64,000 bases of DNA from Acinetobacter nectaris CIP 110549 (GTDB lineage Bacteria; Pseudomonadota; Gammaproteobacteria; Pseudomonadales; Moraxellaceae), in the NCBI RefSeq assembly GCF_000488215.1, contig NZ_KI530736.1, positions 1 through 64,000 of the forward strand. The letters are read 5' to 3'. The notes under the pieces are model-generated. The model saw only the letters and a list, made by a program, of their open reading frames with translations, made no database searches and was not told the origin of the DNA. The translations under genes were made by a program, and so were the position numbers. Shown in pieces: positions 63,069 to 64,000 of the stretch (position 1 is the stretch's first letter; every line of letters starts with the position of its first letter).

Positions 63069-64000
63069 TTATTTATTCCACTCAATAGATTTTTTCGCAG
63101 TTTCGTAAATCTTACTTACGCTTGGAATATATAATTTTTCCAATTCGGGCGAAAAAGGTACAGGTGTATGTGGAGCACTGATCATTTGAGGTGCTGATTT
63201 TAAAATACCAAAAGTTTTTTCAGTAACCTGAGCAATGATGTCCGTTGCAATGTTACAACGAGGGTATGCTTCATCTACAGCTAACAAGCGACCAGTCTTA
63301 TTTACCGAACTTAAAACAGTATCTATATCCAATGGAGAAAGTGTTCTTAAGTCGACAACTTCTACAGAAAAACCTTCTTTTTCTAGTTGCTCAGCAGCCT
63401 CTAGTGAACGATGAACCATTTGTCCATAAGTTACAATTGAAAGGTCACTTCCTTCACGAACAATATTTGCTTTACCTAAAGGAATTGTGTAGTCATTCTC
63501 TGGAACATCAGTTTCCATTTCATAAAGATTTTTATGTTCACAGAATATAACAGGGTCATTATCTCTAATTGCCTGAATAAGAAGACCTTTGGCATCATAA
63601 GCATTGCTTGCACAGATTACTTTTAGCCCAGGAAAGTGAGTGAACATAGGTGTAAGCATTTGTGAGTGCTGAGCAGCGCCATTGATTCCTGCACCAACCA
63701 TTGTTCGAATAACTACAGGTACTTCAGCTTTTCCACCAAACATGTATTTAAGTTTTCCTGCTTGGTTAATAAGCTGGTCTAAACACACACCCATAAAGTC
63801 GATAAAAGGTACTTCTGCAACTGTACGAATGCCGAAAGTAGAAGCACCAACGGCTGCACCAATATAGGCTAATTCAGTAGGTGGAACATCTATGACACGA
63901 TTACCATGTTTGCTATATAGACCTTTTGTTACACCTAACACACCGCCCCAGCAATCACTTTCACCATCTGTACCAATACCACCTGCTGTATCTTGACCCA
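63069..64000 (-). CDS. acoB: Alpha-keto acid dehydrogenase E1 beta subunit (AcoB-like), partial
   Basis: The frame runs off the right edge; an ATG-like start at 63941 is internal, because the upstream bases read GGIGTDGESDCWGGVLGVTK in frame. About 310 residues are visible, with the TPP-enzyme landmarks PPTELAYIGAAVGAS, MFGGKAEVPVVIRTMVGAG, HSQMLTPMFTHFPGL and LSIVTYGQMVHRSLEAAEQL. It forms the E1 heterotetramer of acetoin or pyruvate dehydrogenase with an alpha subunit presumably beyond the window. Nearby thiamine genes would help supply its cofactor. Confidence 0.85.
   Translation of the reverse strand, partial: GQDTAGGIGTDGESDCWGGVLGVTKGLYSKHGNRVIDVPPTELAYIGAAVGASTFGIRTVAEVPFIDFMGVCLDQLINQAGKLKYMFGGKAEVPVVIRTMVGAGINGAAQHSQMLTPMFTHFPGLKVICASNAYDAKGLLIQAIRDNDPVIFCEHKNLYEMETDVPENDYTIPLGKANIVREGSDLSIVTYGQMVHRSLEAAEQLEKEGFSVEVVDLRTLSPLDIDTVLSSVNKTGRLLAVDEAYPRCNIATDIIAQVTEKTFGILKSAPQMISAPHTPVPFSPELEKLYIPSVSKIYETAKKSIEWNK

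Noticed and set aside
1..64000. CRISPR arrays, rRNA or tRNA genes
   Set aside because: The only regular repeats are the iterons, which have no spacers, and no tRNA or rRNA signatures were seen by eye.

Overview
The window is AT-rich DNA (roughly one third G+C by eye) whose genes look like Acinetobacter (Moraxellaceae). The grounds are a Rep_3 initiator with 22-bp iterons, a pdif-like XerC/XerD site, an IS982-family element, the MesX/MesD methionine synthase pair and the SfnG/MsuE organosulfur genes. A Rep_3 gene, iterons and parAB at 41.3-44.2 kb make this most likely part of a plasmid or megaplasmid. A levansucrase at the left edge and secreted glycan/ester hydrolases suggest, by inference only, a plant- or nectar-associated strain. 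No rRNA, tRNA or CRISPR array was seen.

Layout. 0-1.1 kb: 3' part of a levansucrase. 1.5-5.6 kb: a MocR regulator (with an SH3-like gene) divergent from a TauE/SafE exporter, a YdfG-type dehydrogenase and a LysE exporter, a set resembling isethionate-excretion (isf) clusters. 5.6-8.9 kb: AraC regulator divergent from nitrilase and aldoxime dehydratase, an aldoxime-to-nitrile-to-acid pathway. 9-16.3 kb: organosulfur (sulfone/sulfonate) cluster with DszC-like and DszA-like monooxygenases, an MFS transporter, MsuE and SfnG, carrying an intact IS982-family element at the stop codon of the DszA-like gene. 16.4-26.6 kb: a decayed accessory belt with an MBL hydrolase, a LysR gene lacking its HTH, a pdif-like site, and GNAT, GH5 and HisD-like genes each broken by one in-frame stop, plus an IS6-family transposase relic. 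26.6-30.8 kb: MFS transporter, APH(3')-like kinase, Nudix hydrolase, LysE exporter and one of two paralogous 111-residue proteins. 31.1-37.3 kb: a catabolic unit with class III aminotransferase, CMD protein, glutamine-type ABC transporter behind a sigma-54 promoter, C45 hydrolase and RpiR regulator. 37.4-40.2 kb: DHA2 efflux pump with NTF2-like protein and divergent LysR. 40.2-44.2 kb: replication and partition module with a fossil IS982 element. 44.4-48.8 kb: MesX/MesD methionine synthase behind a MetR-type site, then a flavin reductase and an MHS transporter. 48.8-57.4 kb: PEBP protein, leuA, AraC, an ArsR/HbpS-like/SDR operon, an orphan sRNA candidate, GNAT, SDR and MFS. 57.5-64 kb: a broken cupin, IclR, the thiO-thiS-thiG-thiF operon, nitroreductase, HbpS-like protein and the 3' part of an acetoin/pyruvate dehydrogenase E1-beta gene.

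How it works together. Most modules are self-contained uptake or degradation units with their own regulator: aldoximes and nitriles, sulfones, an amide-like substrate, methionine and thiamine supply. The ABC transporter may answer to nitrogen status through sigma-54, and the methionine genes to MetR. Thiamine thiazole synthesis lies next to a TPP-dependent dehydrogenase. Several genes carry single-base lesions that read as recent decay, including a ThiS tail ending in Arg-Gly instead of Gly-Gly.
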